From Myroides indicus (lineage in GTDB: Bacteria; Bacteroidota; Bacteroidia; Flavobacteriales; Flavobacteriaceae): 64,000 nucleotides of DNA. A program made the position numbers and the translations under genes. Under the pieces are notes generated by a model. The model was not told the DNA's origin, made no database searches, and saw nothing but the letters and a program-made list of their open reading frames with translations. The DNA is taken from NCBI RefSeq assembly GCF_004364575.1, contig NZ_SOAG01000015.1, positions 17,602 to 81,601 on the forward strand. Reading direction: 5' to 3'. This document shows, piece after piece, positions 44,201 to 53,522 of the stretch. Numbering within the stretch: position 1 is the first letter of the stretch; each line of letters starts with the position of its first letter.

Positions 44201-45019
44201 TTATTTATTTTTACGGTAATTACTGATTGCTTTGCGTACATTCTTATATTGCTTTAAAAGCTCTTCAGCTTCTTCAAAGTTGATTTTTAATTCTTCTTGC
44301 AACATATTAATTCCTCTCTGGGCAAGTTTGTCATTTGTTATTTTCATATCCACCATGCGATTTCCCTTTACTCTTCCTAGCTGAATCATAGTAGAAGTGG
44401 AAATCATGTTTAGAACTAATTTTTGAGCTGTACCTGCTTTCATCCTTGAACTGCCCGTTATAAACTCCGGGCCAACAATTACCTCAATAGGATAGTCACA
44501 AACTTTTGTAATAGGACTATGTGCATTACTGGTAATACAAGCAGTTGGAATATGGTGTTGTCTGCATTCTTTCAAAGCATTAATTACGTAAGGTGTGATT
44601 CCTGATGCCGCAATTCCGATAACTATATCCCGATTGTTGATATTGTAGGTTTGCAAATCATACCATCCTTGCAGGATATTGTCTTCTGCATTTTCTACGG
44701 CTGTACGGATGGCTTTGTCTCCTCCTGCAATAATGCCGATCACTAAATCGGGAGAAACACCATAGGTTGGAGGGCATTCAGAAGCATCTAATATTCCCAT
44801 TCTTCCCGAAGTTCCTGCTCCTATATAAAAGAGCCTGCCTCCATTTTTTAATTGAGTAATAATAACTTTAACAACAGCTTCTATTTGAGGAATTGCTTTT
44901 TTAATAGCCATTGGAACAAGCTGATCTTCTTGATTAATATTAGTTAATATGTCGCTTATAGACATATTTTCTAAACCGTCGTAATTAGATTCCTGCTCCG
45001 TTGTTTTAATAAAATTCAC
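44201..45019 (-). CDS. murQ: N-acetylmuramic acid 6-phosphate etherase
   Basis: Cleaves the lactyl ether of MurNAc-6-phosphate during recycling of cell-wall sugars, 272 residues. SIS-domain motifs are FYIGAGTSGRMGILDASE (about 67-84), GIIAGGD (about 100), AASGITPYV (about 138) and GSSRMKAGTAQK (about 195). The start is GTG at 45019, and a perfect -7 box TATTTTTG lies 24 bases upstream on the minus strand (45051-45044). First gene of an operon with the DUF6095 and lipoprotein genes. Confidence 0.96.
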   Translation of the reverse strand: MNFIKTTEQESNYDGLENMSISDILTNINQEDQLVPMAIKKAIPQIEAVVKVIITQLKNGGRLFYIGAGTSGRMGILDASECPPTYGVSPDLVIGIIAGGDKAIRTAVENAEDNILQGWYDLQTYNINNRDIVIGIAASGITPYVINALKECRQHHIPTACITSNAHSPITKVCDYPIEVIVGPEFITGSSRMKAGTAQKLVLNMISTSTMIQLGRVKGNRMVDMKITNDKLAQRGINMLQEELKINFEEAEELLKQYKNVRKAISNYRKNK

Positions 45020-45043
45020 TTTTGTTTTTGTATGTATCCACTA

Positions 45044-45051
45044 CAAAAATA
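45044..45051 (-). promoter_or_regulatory. -7 promoter box of murQ
   Basis: Minus-strand TATTTTTG is a full match to TAnnTTTG, placed 24 bases before the GTG start. Confidence 0.55.
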
Positions 45052-45129
45052 GTCAAAATACTCCATTCTAAGTAGTTTAAATCACAAAACGAAATTAAAG
45101 TTTTATACTTCCCTTTAACAAAAAAGAAC

Positions 45130-45137
45130 TACTTTTG
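45130..45137 (+). promoter_or_regulatory. -7 promoter box of rnpB
   Basis: TACTTTTG is a full match to TAnnTTTG. It ends 6 bases before the predicted 5' end of the RNase P RNA, the expected distance. Confidence 0.7.
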
Positions 45138-45143
45138 TTACCT

Positions 45144-45452
45144 GAGCAGGCTGCCTTATCGCTGGTTGTTTAATCAGAGGAAAGTCCGGACACCACAGAG
45201 TAGCATAATGGGTAACGCCCATCCTTAACCTTAGTTAGGAGGACCAGTGCAACAGAAAGAATGTACAGATAATGCTGTAGTGAAATCAGGTAAACTCTAT
45301 GCGGTGAAATGCCATGTATATTTAGCATTTGAGGGTTACTCGCCCGAAGCTTTAGGGGTAGGCAGATTGAACTGTTGAGTAATTAACAGTCTAGATAAAT
45401 GATAAGGGTGTACGCTTTTGTGCATACAGAATCCGGCTTATAAGCCTGCTCT
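45144..45452 (+). ncRNA. rnpB: RNase P RNA component (rnpB), bacterial class A
   Basis: Catalytic RNA that trims the 5' leader of tRNA precursors. The 5' end GAGCAGGC pairs with the 3' end GCCTGCTC (45444-45451), forming helix P1. The conserved core reads AGAGGAAAGTCCGGACACCA just inside (45176-45195), and the 3' conserved element ACAGAATCCGGCTTAT lies at 45426-45441, completing the P4 pseudoknot. An AGGGTTACTCGCCCGA-type internal region is also present. Length about 309 bases is normal. No protein-coding frame competes. It is convergent with rsmD, whose stop lies 5 bases further on. Confidence 0.95.
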
Positions 45453-45456
45453 TATT

Positions 45457-46011
45457 TTAATTTTCTTTTTCAGATTCAAATTCAAAAAATGAAAATACAG
45501 ATCCACCATAATTTCTTTCAAAGGAAAGATTCGGTAAATGATCTAATTTTGTGAATTTAGAATGCTCAACAATCAGCATTCCCTCTTCGTCAAGGAGATT
45601 ATTGTTGAAGATATTTGATATAATTTGTTCAAATTGTTCTTGTGTAAAGTTATAAGGAGGATCAACAAAAATCAGATCATAGCTCGATTGATGTTTTTCA
45701 AGAAACTTAAAAACATCTGCTTTGTGCGAAATAATGTTGAGGTCAAAGTCTTTAGCTGTTTTTTTTATAAAATTAATACAGCCCTGATCAGTATCAACAC
45801 TTACTATAGATTCTACTCCTCTCGAAGCAAGCTCGTAACTGATATTCCCTGTTCCGGCAAATAAATCTAAAGCGCTTAATCCGTTAAAGTTAAAGTGATG
45901 ATTTAAAATATTAAATAAAGATTCTTTACCCATATCAGTTGTTGGTCTTACAGGTAAATTTTTAGGTGGATTAATTCTTCTACCTTTTAGTTTTCCAGAA
46001 ATGATTCTCAT
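45457..46011 (-). CDS. rsmD: 16S rRNA (guanine(966)-N2)-methyltransferase RsmD
   Basis: SAM-dependent methyltransferase of 184 residues acting on 30S subunits. It opens with MRIISGKLKGRRI and shows VRPTTDMGKESLFNIL near 26, the SAM motif LDLFAGTGNISYE near 48, and the catalytic DPPY near 117, all expected of RsmD. Its first bases overlap the stop of the DUF3822 gene by 4, a coupled pair common in Flavobacteriia. Confidence 0.95.
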   Translation of the reverse strand: MRIISGKLKGRRINPPKNLPVRPTTDMGKESLFNILNHHFNFNGLSALDLFAGTGNISYELASRGVESIVSVDTDQGCINFIKKTAKDFDLNIISHKADVFKFLEKHQSSYDLIFVDPPYNFTQEQFEQIISNIFNNNLLDEEGMLIVEHSKFTKLDHLPNLSFERNYGGSVFSFFEFESEKEN

Positions 46012-46799
46012 GAATGGAGTAAAATATAATGTTGATTAATCGTTCGGCTGTGTAGTGTTGTATTCTCTAAATTAAAAGTGTTCTTGTCCACTAGGTCTAA
46101 ATAATTGATAAAAGTGTATGCTTGTTCAAATAAAGCATCATTTTTTTCAATTTGTCCCAGCAAATAAAGTTTTATTTTTTCTCTGTCTAAATTAAGCTGT
46201 TCCAGTACAAACAAAATATAGTAGATAAAATCTTGTTCAGTAAGATATTCAAAAGAATTAAATAAAATAAGTTTTCCGCTGTTTACGACTATAATTTCGA
46301 AGTGTTTTTTTTGAACGTGTACAAAAACTACTGTTTCTGTATTTTTATTTGATTTTTGAAGTATATGGTTAACAAGTCCCGTATTGATGTTCTGATAAGT
46401 AAACGAGCCAAATTTGTCAATGAGATAGTTATTGATGTTTACATACGGTACATACACATTATTCATCTCAAATTGAGGCATTTCATCAAAAGCGAAAAAA
46501 TCTGTCGAAAATACTTTAGTGTTATATTGTAAGTAGGCTCCTGCGTCTTCCTCGTTAAAATAAGCTTTCGGAACAAAAGTATTAAAAGAGTTGTCGTGTA
46601 AAACCAATGTTTCACTGTATTTTTCTACTAACTGGTTATGGTGTTGAAAAAATTTGTCTAACTGTTCTTCAAGGGGCGTGTTGTTAGAAAGTGTTTCAGA
46701 AGCAAAGCTACAGATTTTGTCAGATTCAATTTCTTTGATTATAAATGAAAATATCTCTGGAGAAACTTGTATTAATAGTCTATGTGTATGCTTTGTCAT
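46008..46799 (-). CDS. DUF3822 family protein
   Basis: Protein of 263 residues with no signal peptide or membrane segment. The family is conserved in Bacteroidota next to rsmD and is predicted to have an actin/hexokinase-like fold. Visible conserved pieces are NTFVPKAYFNEEDAGAYLQYN near 78-98, VFVHVQKKHFEIIVV near 160 and the FNSFEYLTEQDFIYYILFV segment near 180-198. Function unknown; the link to ribosome methylation is by position only. Confidence 0.88.
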   Translation of the reverse strand: MTKHTHRLLIQVSPEIFSFIIKEIESDKICSFASETLSNNTPLEEQLDKFFQHHNQLVEKYSETLVLHDNSFNTFVPKAYFNEEDAGAYLQYNTKVFSTDFFAFDEMPQFEMNNVYVPYVNINNYLIDKFGSFTYQNINTGLVNHILQKSNKNTETVVFVHVQKKHFEIIVVNSGKLILFNSFEYLTEQDFIYYILFVLEQLNLDREKIKLYLLGQIEKNDALFEQAYTFINYLDLVDKNTFNLENTTLHSRTINQHYILLHS

Positions 46800-46884
46800 T
46801 CTTTAAATATAAAATCAGTATATATTGTAGGAGCAAATTTACACATTTTTGAAACACATTTTAAGCCAACCTCAAAAAGCTTAG

Positions 46885-46892
46885 TATCTTTG
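46885..46892 (+). promoter_or_regulatory. -7 promoter box of the RecD-like helicase gene
   Basis: TATCTTTG is a full match to TAnnTTTG, 33 bases before the ATG at 46926. Confidence 0.6.
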
Positions 46893-46925
46893 ACATTTAC
46901 AATCTGTAAAGCATAAAAAATAATT

Positions 46926-48359
46926 ATGACCGGACAGCAATTTTACACATTATTGTGCCATAAATTTCCTTTTTATTTAACCTTGAAACAAGATGTTTTT
47001 TTACAAAAAATAGCCGATTTTGTTACTAATGATTTTCAAGATGAGCTGTTTGTATTAAAAGGTTATGCCGGAACGGGGAAAACGACGTTGTTATCTGTTG
47101 TAGTAAATGAACTGAAGCACATTAATAAATCATCGGTAATGCTTGCACCAACAGGTAGAGCTGCTAAAGTTATTAGTCTATATTCGGTACGTCAGGCGTT
47201 TACTATCCACAAGCATATTTATTATACAAAAGCAGGGAAAACAGAAAGTGGGATTCAATTTACATTGAGAAAAAATAAACATCGAAATACAATTTTTATT
47301 GTTGATGAAGCTTCTATGATTGGTGATGCCACTTCGTCAGACACCCATCTTTATCCAAACGGATCTTTACTGGATGATTTAATTTACTATGTTTATTCCG
47401 GTCATAACTGTAAACTCATTTTTATGGGAGATACAGCTCAACTGCCTCCTGTTAATATGCTGTTGAGCCCTGCATTGGATACTGATCGGTTGGGATTGCA
47501 ATATCAGATGGGAATTCACCAAATTGAGCTGGACGAAGTAATGCGTCAGGAAGAAGGGTCGGGTGTGTTGCACAATGCAACTTTACTTCGCTCTTTGTTA
47601 AAATCTTATTTTGCAGATACTTTTCAGTTCGAAATGAACGGATTTAAAGATATTGTTCGCTTACAAGAAGGTTATGATATTCAGGATGCTATTTTTTCTG
47701 CTTATTCTAACAGCGGACCGGAAGAAACTGCTTTTATTGTTCGATCTAACAAAAGGGCGAATGCTTACAATCAACAAATTAGATTGAGGATTTTAGACAA
47801 AGAAAACGAAATATCTGCAGGAGACTTACTGATGGTTGTCAAAAATAATTATTACTGGCTGAAAAGCGAGGCAGATTCTACCAATTTTATTGCCAACGGA
47901 GACATTATTGAAATTTTGGAAATTTATAAAATCATTGAATTATACAACTTTAGATATGCTTCGGTTCGCATAAGAATGATCGATTATCCTGATATGGCTT
48001 CTTTTGACACTATTGTTCTTTTAGATACCTTGACCAGCGAAAGTCCTGCGCTTACGTATGAGCAAACCAATAAACTGTATCAGGAAATTATGTTGGATTA
48101 TGAAGATGAAATAACCAATTATAAAAAGGTTCAAAAAGTAAAACAGAACGAATACTTTAATGCTCTTCAAGTAAAGTTTTCTTACGCTATTACGTGTCAC
48201 AAATCACAAGGCGGACAATGGGAAACTGTTTTTGTAGAACAACCTTATTTGCCTGAAGGAATTGATGTGGACTATATTCGATGGCTTTACACCGCGATGA
48301 CCCGTGCCAAAAACAAGTTGTATTTAATAGGTTTTAAAGATGATTTTTTTGAAAATTGA
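46926..48359 (+). CDS. ATP-dependent RecD/Dda-like DNA helicase
   Basis: Superfamily 1 helicase of 477 residues. Walker A GYAGTGKTT near 45, motif II VDEASMI near 123, a GDTAQLPPVN motif III near 168 and the C-terminal UvrD_C_2 motif YAITCHKSQGGQWETVFVE near 418 are visible, as is a final TAMTRAKNKLYLI. The small size resembles T4 Dda and Bacteroidota stand-alone RecD-like enzymes, not full RecD2. No nuclease domain is seen. A single-gene unit ahead of kdsB. Confidence 0.9.
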   Translation: MTGQQFYTLLCHKFPFYLTLKQDVFLQKIADFVTNDFQDELFVLKGYAGTGKTTLLSVVVNELKHINKSSVMLAPTGRAAKVISLYSVRQAFTIHKHIYYTKAGKTESGIQFTLRKNKHRNTIFIVDEASMIGDATSSDTHLYPNGSLLDDLIYYVYSGHNCKLIFMGDTAQLPPVNMLLSPALDTDRLGLQYQMGIHQIELDEVMRQEEGSGVLHNATLLRSLLKSYFADTFQFEMNGFKDIVRLQEGYDIQDAIFSAYSNSGPEETAFIVRSNKRANAYNQQIRLRILDKENEISAGDLLMVVKNNYYWLKSEADSTNFIANGDIIEILEIYKIIELYNFRYASVRIRMIDYPDMASFDTIVLLDTLTSESPALTYEQTNKLYQEIMLDYEDEITNYKKVQKVKQNEYFNALQVKFSYAITCHKSQGGQWETVFVEQPYLPEGIDVDYIRWLYTAMTRAKNKLYLIGFKDDFFEN

Positions 48360-48428
48360 TAGACGAATTTTGGATCATGATGTATCCAATTATAAAAAAG
48401 TGTCTACAACAGTCTGTCGTCTTTTTAT

Positions 48429-48436
48429 TATCTTTG
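48429..48436 (+). promoter_or_regulatory. -7 promoter box of kdsB
   Basis: TATCTTTG is a full match to TAnnTTTG, 21 bases before the ATG at 48458. Confidence 0.65.
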
Positions 48437-48457
48437 AGGTGAAATAAACGAATATAA

Positions 48458-49204
48458 ATGAAAGTCATTGCTGTTATTCCGGCGCGATATGCGTCTACTC
48501 GTTTTCCCGCTAAATTGATGCAGGATTTAGGCGGAAAAACTATTATCAGAAGAACGTATGAAGCAACTGTTGCAACAGGTTTGTTTGATGATGTATTTGT
48601 TGTAACTGACTCCTCTTTGATTTTTGATGAAATAGCAAATAATGGAGGAAAAGTCGTGCGGAGCCTCAAGGAACATGAAAGTGGCAGTGACCGGATCGCA
48701 GAAGCAGTACAGAATATTGAAGCTGATATTGTGATAAATGTACAGGGAGACGAGCCTTTTGTCAATGAAGAAAACCTTAAGAAACTAATTGCTATATTTA
48801 AAGAGGATTATTCTGAAAAAGTGGATTTAGCTTCATTAATGACTCCAATTGACGATTGGGAGGCAATAGAAAATCCTAATAATGTAAAAGTGGTTGTGGA
48901 TCATGCTAATATGGCTTTGTATTTTTCGCGTTCTGTGATTCCGTATCCAAGAGATAAGGAAGTACAAGTGCAATATTATCAGCATATTGGGATTTATGCG
49001 TTTAGAAAGTCTGCTTTGTTGGAATTCACTAAATTGCCCCTTAAGTTTTTAGAATCTTCAGAAAAGCTAGAGCAGCTGCGGTATCTGGAATATGGGAAAC
49101 GAATAAAAATGGCAGTTACTGATCATACAGGTATCGGAATAGATACTCCTGAAGATTTAGATAAAGCGAGAAAGCTACTGGAAGAGAATCAGTTGTTAAA
49201 GTGA
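48458..49204 (+). CDS. kdsB: 3-deoxy-manno-octulosonate cytidylyltransferase KdsB
   Basis: Activates KDO as CMP-KDO for lipopolysaccharide core synthesis, 248 residues. Nucleotidyltransferase motif [15 protein letters not shown] (about 6-20), [16 protein letters not shown] near 66-81, NVQGDEPFV near 94 and the C-terminal [12 protein letters not shown] near 226. This indicates a Gram-negative envelope with LPS. Single-gene unit with its own promoter. Confidence 0.97.
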   Translation: MKVIAVIPARYASTRFPAKLMQDLGGKTIIRRTYEATVATGLFDDVFVVTDSSLIFDEIANNGGKVVRSLKEHESGSDRIAEAVQNIEADIVINVQGDEPFVNEENLKKLIAIFKEDYSEKVDLASLMTPIDDWEAIENPNNVKVVVDHANMALYFSRSVIPYPRDKEVQVQYYQHIGIYAFRKSALLEFTKLPLKFLESSEKLEQLRYLEYGKRIKMAVTDHTGIGIDTPEDLDKARKLLEENQLLK

Positions 49205-49230
49205 TTTGTTTTTTTCTTCGAGCTCAAGTT

Positions 49231-50244
49231 TTAGATTTGCTCTTCGGTTTCCGTTATACTTTTCTCTTGTACGGGAATATATATCTGCGTTTTCCATTCA
49301 GCCGGATATTTATTTTGTAGAACCGATGTATCCAATTGCATGATGGTAGGATAACCGGAAATAAGATTGATATTGCTTTTTCTCTCTATCGCTCTTTGTG
49401 ATTCTGTCATAGCAATTCCTAAGTGTGTGTAATTGCCTTTTAAAATAGTTTTAAAATATAAAAGGTTTGTTGTGACTATATTTCCTGTTTTATAAATTTC
49501 ATCTTCATTCAAAAAAATGGTTTCAGTAATAGGTAAGGCAAATAAACAATTAATGGAATTGCTTATTTTTTGATCATTTAATACAATTATGGGATTGCCG
49601 TTTATAGTTAACTTATTCTGAAGACAAAAGTTTTTTAGGTTATTTATTTCTTCCAAAATATCTTTATTTAAATTTTGGATAGAACTGTTTTTTTGAAAAT
49701 AAATATAATGCGTGTCGTCTAAAGTGTGTACTTCTTGCGTTTCAATGTCAAATTCCTTGTATTGTTTCATAAAGAAAACAACAAGTGCATTGAGGTTTTT
49801 TTCAATTTCTTTAGAAACTATCTGATTTGGAGTTCCTTTGAAGAAGGTAATGATTTTAGTTTTTAAATCTAAAGTGCCTTGAAAGCGGAATTCAATATCT
49901 GTTTTATTTTTATTAGGCTTAAGTTTCCAAAAAATATTTGATATGATTTGATCGTGCAAAATATCCTGAGATAAACTGTCGTAAGGGTGACTATATTCTT
50001 TCTTAATTTTGAAAACTCCTATGTTATCTAACTCAATATTGTAAATATTATTTTGAGTAAGACTGCTTGCAGTCCAATCTGACCAGTTATCCAAATCTTG
50101 AAGATATTCAAAAACAGTCTGCTGTGGAGCATCAATTGTGATTTTTTTATGCACGTTAAAATTACCGCTTTGTGTCAAAATAAAAACGGCAAGAGAAATA
50201 ATGCCTAAAAGTAGAAGTAACAAAAAATATTTGACGATCTTCAT
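49231..50244 (-). CDS. Membrane-anchored SRPBCC domain plus GyrI-like domain protein
   Basis: Protein of 337 residues. One N-terminal helix (about 5-24) is followed by an SRPBCC/START-like ligand-binding domain (about 32-165) with KKITIDAPQQTVFEYLQDLDNW. The C-terminal part (about 175-320) resembles GyrI-like effector-binding domains with the GNYTHLGIAM turn near 272. Such two-domain proteins are frequent in Flavobacteriia; ligands are unknown. It lies 21 bases after a small membrane-protein gene on the same strand. Confidence 0.78.
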   Translation of the reverse strand: MKIVKYFLLLLLLGIISLAVFILTQSGNFNVHKKITIDAPQQTVFEYLQDLDNWSDWTASSLTQNNIYNIELDNIGVFKIKKEYSHPYDSLSQDILHDQIISNIFWKLKPNKNKTDIEFRFQGTLDLKTKIITFFKGTPNQIVSKEIEKNLNALVVFFMKQYKEFDIETQEVHTLDDTHYIYFQKNSSIQNLNKDILEEINNLKNFCLQNKLTINGNPIIVLNDQKISNSINCLFALPITETIFLNEDEIYKTGNIVTTNLLYFKTILKGNYTHLGIAMTESQRAIERKSNINLISGYPTIMQLDTSVLQNKYPAEWKTQIYIPVQEKSITETEEQI

Positions 50245-50265
50245 GAATAGAAACGAACTGATAAA

Positions 50266-50451
50266 TTACTTTAGAAATTTCTTAATGATAAATAAAGATC
50301 CGATAAAAGCTATAAAGGCTATAAGTATAAAAAATCTATTTTTATAGTGTAGCCGATGGAGATTTATATCCTTTCTATACATTATGGCAATAACAATAGT
50401 AAAGATAACAACAAAAAATATAGCAAATTGTATTTGTCCGCTGGTAAACAT
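50266..50451 (-). CDS. Small two-helix membrane protein
   Basis: Protein of 61 residues with two hydrophobic helices (about 8-24 and 41-59) joined by a basic loop, MYRKDINLHRLHYKN. The MFTSGQ opening and this loop recur in flavobacterial small membrane proteins, so I consider it real. Function unknown. Upstream of the SRPBCC gene on the same strand, likely one operon. Confidence 0.7.
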   Translation of the reverse strand: MFTSGQIQFAIFFVVIFTIVIAIMYRKDINLHRLHYKNRFFILIAFIAFIGSLFIIKKFLK

Positions 50452-50500
50452 AACTTTCTTTTTAGCAAAAGTAGTGAAAAGTCAATGAATTATGAACATA

Positions 50501-50533
50501 AAAAAAGCGACAGAATTTTCTGTCGCTTTTTTT
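50501..50533 (-). terminator. Terminator after ilvE
   Basis: AAAAAAGCGACAGA and TCTGTCGCTTTTTT form a perfect 14-bp stem with a 4-base loop, 23 bases past the ilvE stop. It is symmetrical and could act on both strands. Confidence 0.92.
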
Positions 50534-50555
50534 ATGTTTTAAATAAATAATTCTG

Positions 50556-51638
50556 TTACTTTTTTTCTACTTTTTCAGTCCAGCCAAAAATATCTTCAAC
50601 TGTTTTTTGTTGAATACCTTGTAAGGAGTTTTTCAATTGGACAGCAAAAGAATTTTCGTCAGCAATTTCAGGGAGAGAATAGAATTTTTCCTGATAGGCA
50701 AAACCTTCTATTTGTCCGATAGTAACGGCAGTTCCTGCGCCAAATATTTCTTTTAATTCTCCCTTTGCATGAGCATCCAGTAGCTCCTGAACAACTATAG
50801 TTCTAACATCAATGTCTATTCCTTTGCTTTTTGCAATATCCAATAAGCTTTTTCTTGTCACACCATCCAAAATACGTTCGCTGGTAGGAGCTGTAATTAA
50901 CGTATCTCCGATTCTGAAGAAAACATTCATTGTACCTGCTTCTTCAAGTTTGGTATGTGTAGCATCATCAGTCCATATAACTTGTTGGTATCCTTTTTGT
51001 TGAGCTAGTTTCGTTGGGTAAAATTGCCCGGCATAATTTCCAGAACATTTAGTATAACCAACTCCGCCATTTGCAGCACGGCTATAGTGTTCAGCAATTT
51101 GAACTTTTACTTTTCCTGAATAATAGGTGCGAGCAGGAGAACAAATGATGCAGAACATAAATTCAGAAGAAGGACCTGCAACTACACCTGGATGTGTACC
51201 AATCATAAAAGGACGTAGATATAAAGCGTTTCCTTGTCCTGGTTTTACCCATTCTCTATCTAAATTTAATAAAGTTTTTAAACCATCTACAAAACGGGTT
51301 TCGTCAATTTGAGGCATTTCCATGCGTTCAGCAGATTTGTTAAAACGCTTCCAATTCTCTCTGGGACGGAATAACCAAACATCGTCATTGCTGTCTTTGT
51401 AAGCTTTCATTCCTTCAAATATAGCTTGCCCATAGTGAAATACGTTGATAGATGGTTCAAAAGACATTGGTCCGTAAGGTTTGATTTGAACATCTCCCCA
51501 TTGACCGTCTTTGTAATGGCAAACCAACATATGATCTGAAAAAGTTGTTCCAAATTTTAAATTTTCAAAATCAATAGAATCAATTCTTGATTTTGCTATT
51601 TTTTCAATGGAAATATTTGTATTTTCTGCTAAACTCAT
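50556..51638 (-). CDS. ilvE: Branched-chain amino acid aminotransferase
   Basis: Class IV PLP enzyme of 360 residues that interconverts Leu, Ile and Val with their keto acids. The length and motifs match the larger eukaryote-like BCAT subgroup: FHYGQAIFEGMKAY near 67, the YTKCSGNYAGQFYPTKLAQ segment with the PLP-binding Lys near 198, and EAGTMNVFF near 232, GTAVTIGQI near 325. Single-gene unit with a strong terminator. Confidence 0.95.
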   Translation of the reverse strand: MSLAENTNISIEKIAKSRIDSIDFENLKFGTTFSDHMLVCHYKDGQWGDVQIKPYGPMSFEPSINVFHYGQAIFEGMKAYKDSNDDVWLFRPRENWKRFNKSAERMEMPQIDETRFVDGLKTLLNLDREWVKPGQGNALYLRPFMIGTHPGVVAGPSSEFMFCIICSPARTYYSGKVKVQIAEHYSRAANGGVGYTKCSGNYAGQFYPTKLAQQKGYQQVIWTDDATHTKLEEAGTMNVFFRIGDTLITAPTSERILDGVTRKSLLDIAKSKGIDIDVRTIVVQELLDAHAKGELKEIFGAGTAVTIGQIEGFAYQEKFYSLPEIADENSFAVQLKNSLQGIQQKTVEDIFGWTEKVEKK

Positions 51639-51866
51639 TATAATAATATTTTTTATTGATAGTTATGTTTGTACTGAGTAAGTGCTATTTATTGAAAAAC
51701 AGACAGACGATGCAAATTTAGCAAAAAAAGTAATGTATTTTAAAATCTTGTTGAAGAATATATAAACTAAGTCGATAATTATTGTTTAATCAAAAAATAT
51801 TGTTCAAATTATTCGAATTTATAAAGATTAAGACTGTTTTAGTTGAATTTGATTGTTTTTTTAAAT

Positions 51867-51874
51867 TAACTTTG
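51867..51874 (+). promoter_or_regulatory. -7 promoter box of the DUF4920 gene
   Basis: TAACTTTG is a full match to TAnnTTTG, 24 bases before the ATG. A TTTG at 51848-51851 lies 15 bases upstream and may serve as -33. Confidence 0.6.
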
Positions 51875-51898
51875 TTTGAAATTCAAATCAAATAAATC

Positions 51899-52414
51899 AT
51901 GAAAAGAGTGGCTGTAGCTTTTATTTTTTTGGTACTTGGTATGGTAAGCTGTAAACAAAACACAGAAATTGCAGAGTCTGAAGGAGAGTATGAAATTTTT
52001 GGAGCGGAAATTGAACAAGATAAAGTAACTTTTTCGCAAGAAGAGATGTTGCATCAATATCAAAACTTAAAAGAAGGTGATACTTTAAATGTTAAATTTT
52101 TAGCAGATATAAATGAAGTGTGTCAGAAAAAGGGTTGTTGGATGAATGTAGATTTAGGGGAAGGGCATAAAAGTTTTGTGCGTTTTACTGATTATGGCTT
52201 TTTTGCACCTAAAAATGCTGCAGGACATAAAGTTATAGTGGACGGAAAAGCTTTTTTGTCAGTAGTTTCCGTTGATGAATTAAAGCATTATGCCAAAGAT
52301 GCCGGTAAAAGTGAAGAAGAAATAGCCCAAATATCCGAACCTAAAATTTCATATGCATTTATGGCAGATGGAATTGCAATTGAAAAAATGACTCAAACGG
52401 ATGAGATCGAATAA
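51899..52414 (+). CDS. DUF4920 family lipoprotein
   Basis: Protein of 171 residues with a lipoprotein signal ending MVSC (Cys about 18). The DUF4920 domain is recognised by FGAEI near 36, the EVCQKKGCWMNV motif with two cysteines (about 77-83), VRFTDYGFFAPKNAAG near 96 and an EPKISYAFMADGI end. The Cys pair may bind metal or be redox active. It overlaps the next gene, which encodes a heme c lipoprotein, by 14 bases. Confidence 0.88.
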   Translation: MKRVAVAFIFLVLGMVSCKQNTEIAESEGEYEIFGAEIEQDKVTFSQEEMLHQYQNLKEGDTLNVKFLADINEVCQKKGCWMNVDLGEGHKSFVRFTDYGFFAPKNAAGHKVIVDGKAFLSVVSVDELKHYAKDAGKSEEEIAQISEPKISYAFMADGIAIEKMTQTDEIE

Positions 52415-52856
52415 ACATCAGAAAATTTTATTGCTGCTGTTTTTAGTACTGAGCATATTTTTGTCAGGATGTAAAGAGAAGAAAGATGAACAGCAAGATT
52501 CTAATTCGCCTCCATTTGATATGTATGAACTCTCACCTATGGCAATGCTGATGGAACAGATGTATGTTGATAATATGCGAATTAAATCTAAACTTTTGAC
52601 AGGAGAAACAGATTTTGGAGAATTTCCTGTAATTCACGAAAGTATTTTTAGCTCTCAATTAACTGACCCATCTGATAAGGATGAGTTTTTTGAGTGGCAG
52701 GCTCGTTATTTTATTGAAGTTGAAAAAGCTTTTTATCAAAGTAAAGAAACAGATAAAAAATCGCAATTTAACGCTATTGTTAATTCATGTTTAGAATGTC
52801 ATAAAAGTAAATGCGGAGGACCTATCCCTCGTATTAAAAAATTGTTTATACCTTAA
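52401..52856 (+). CDS. Lipoprotein with single C-terminal heme c site
   Basis: Protein of 151 residues with a lipoprotein signal ending LSGC (Cys about 24). The helical body of about 100 residues ends in one heme-binding motif, CLECHKSKCGGP (CxxCH near 132-136). A heme site at the very C terminus of a four-helix-like protein resembles cytochrome c' (class II), but this is a pattern match only. Cotranscribed with the DUF4920 lipoprotein and mnmD. Confidence 0.75.
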   Translation: MRSNKHQKILLLLFLVLSIFLSGCKEKKDEQQDSNSPPFDMYELSPMAMLMEQMYVDNMRIKSKLLTGETDFGEFPVIHESIFSSQLTDPSDKDEFFEWQARYFIEVEKAFYQSKETDKKSQFNAIVNSCLECHKSKCGGPIPRIKKLFIP

Positions 52857-52859
52857 AAA

Positions 52860-53522
52860 GTGAAGAGAAAATTAATTACTACTTCTGATGGCTCGTCAAC
52901 AATACAAATTGAAGAATGGGGAGAAACTTATCACTCTATACATGGAGCTGTTCGAGAAGCTGAACATGTATATATTAAAAATGGGTTAGAAAGGTTGGCA
53001 AACAATAATGTCAAAATTCTGGAAATGGGATTTGGAACGGGATTAAATGCTTTTTTAACTGCTTTGAAAGCAAAAAAGGATCAAAAAAAGATAGAATATC
53101 ACACAGTAGAAGGATTTCCTTTGTCTACTGAAGAAACCGAAAAGTTAAATTATATTGATTTAGTAAAAACAAAAGAAGGACAACAAATTTTTGAAGCACT
53201 TCATACTTCACCTTGGAATAAAAAAACTAGGCTTACTCAAGAATTTACGCTGAATAAGATTCATGGTCTGTTTGAAGAAGTTAATCTGGCAAATGATCAT
53301 TTTGATTTGATATATTTTGATGTGTTTGGCTATCCCTATCAGCCTCAATTATGGTCTGTTGAAATTTTTAAAAAAATGTATGCAGCTTTAAAGCAAGGAG
53401 GAATATTAACAACATATGCTTGTAGAAGTCCGATAAAAAAAGCAATGCAGAATGCAGGCTTATTGATTGAAGTTTGCCCTGGACCTCCAGGGAAAAGGGA
53501 GATGATAATTGCCCGTAAATAG
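52860..53522 (+). CDS. mnmD: tRNA 5-methylaminomethyl-2-thiouridine methyltransferase MnmD
   Basis: Methyltransferase of 220 residues equivalent to the N-terminal half of E. coli MnmC, completing mnm5s2U34 in tRNA. The SAM motif MGFGTGLNAFLTALKA lies near 57-72, EYHTVEGFPL near 80, and the acidic YFDVFGYPYQPQLW motif near 155. The start is GTG at 52860, 3 bases after the upstream stop. The MnmC oxidoreductase half is absent, as in other stand-alone MnmD proteins. Confidence 0.92.
   Translation: MKRKLITTSDGSSTIQIEEWGETYHSIHGAVREAEHVYIKNGLERLANNNVKILEMGFGTGLNAFLTALKAKKDQKKIEYHTVEGFPLSTEETEKLNYIDLVKTKEGQQIFEALHTSPWNKKTRLTQEFTLNKIHGLFEEVNLANDHFDLIYFDVFGYPYQPQLWSVEIFKKMYAALKQGGILTTYACRSPIKKAMQNAGLLIEVCPGPPGKREMIIARK

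Noticed and set aside
48334..48765. 143-codon minus-strand frame over the start of kdsB
   Set aside because: It runs antisense to conserved KdsB motifs and crosses the kdsB promoter.
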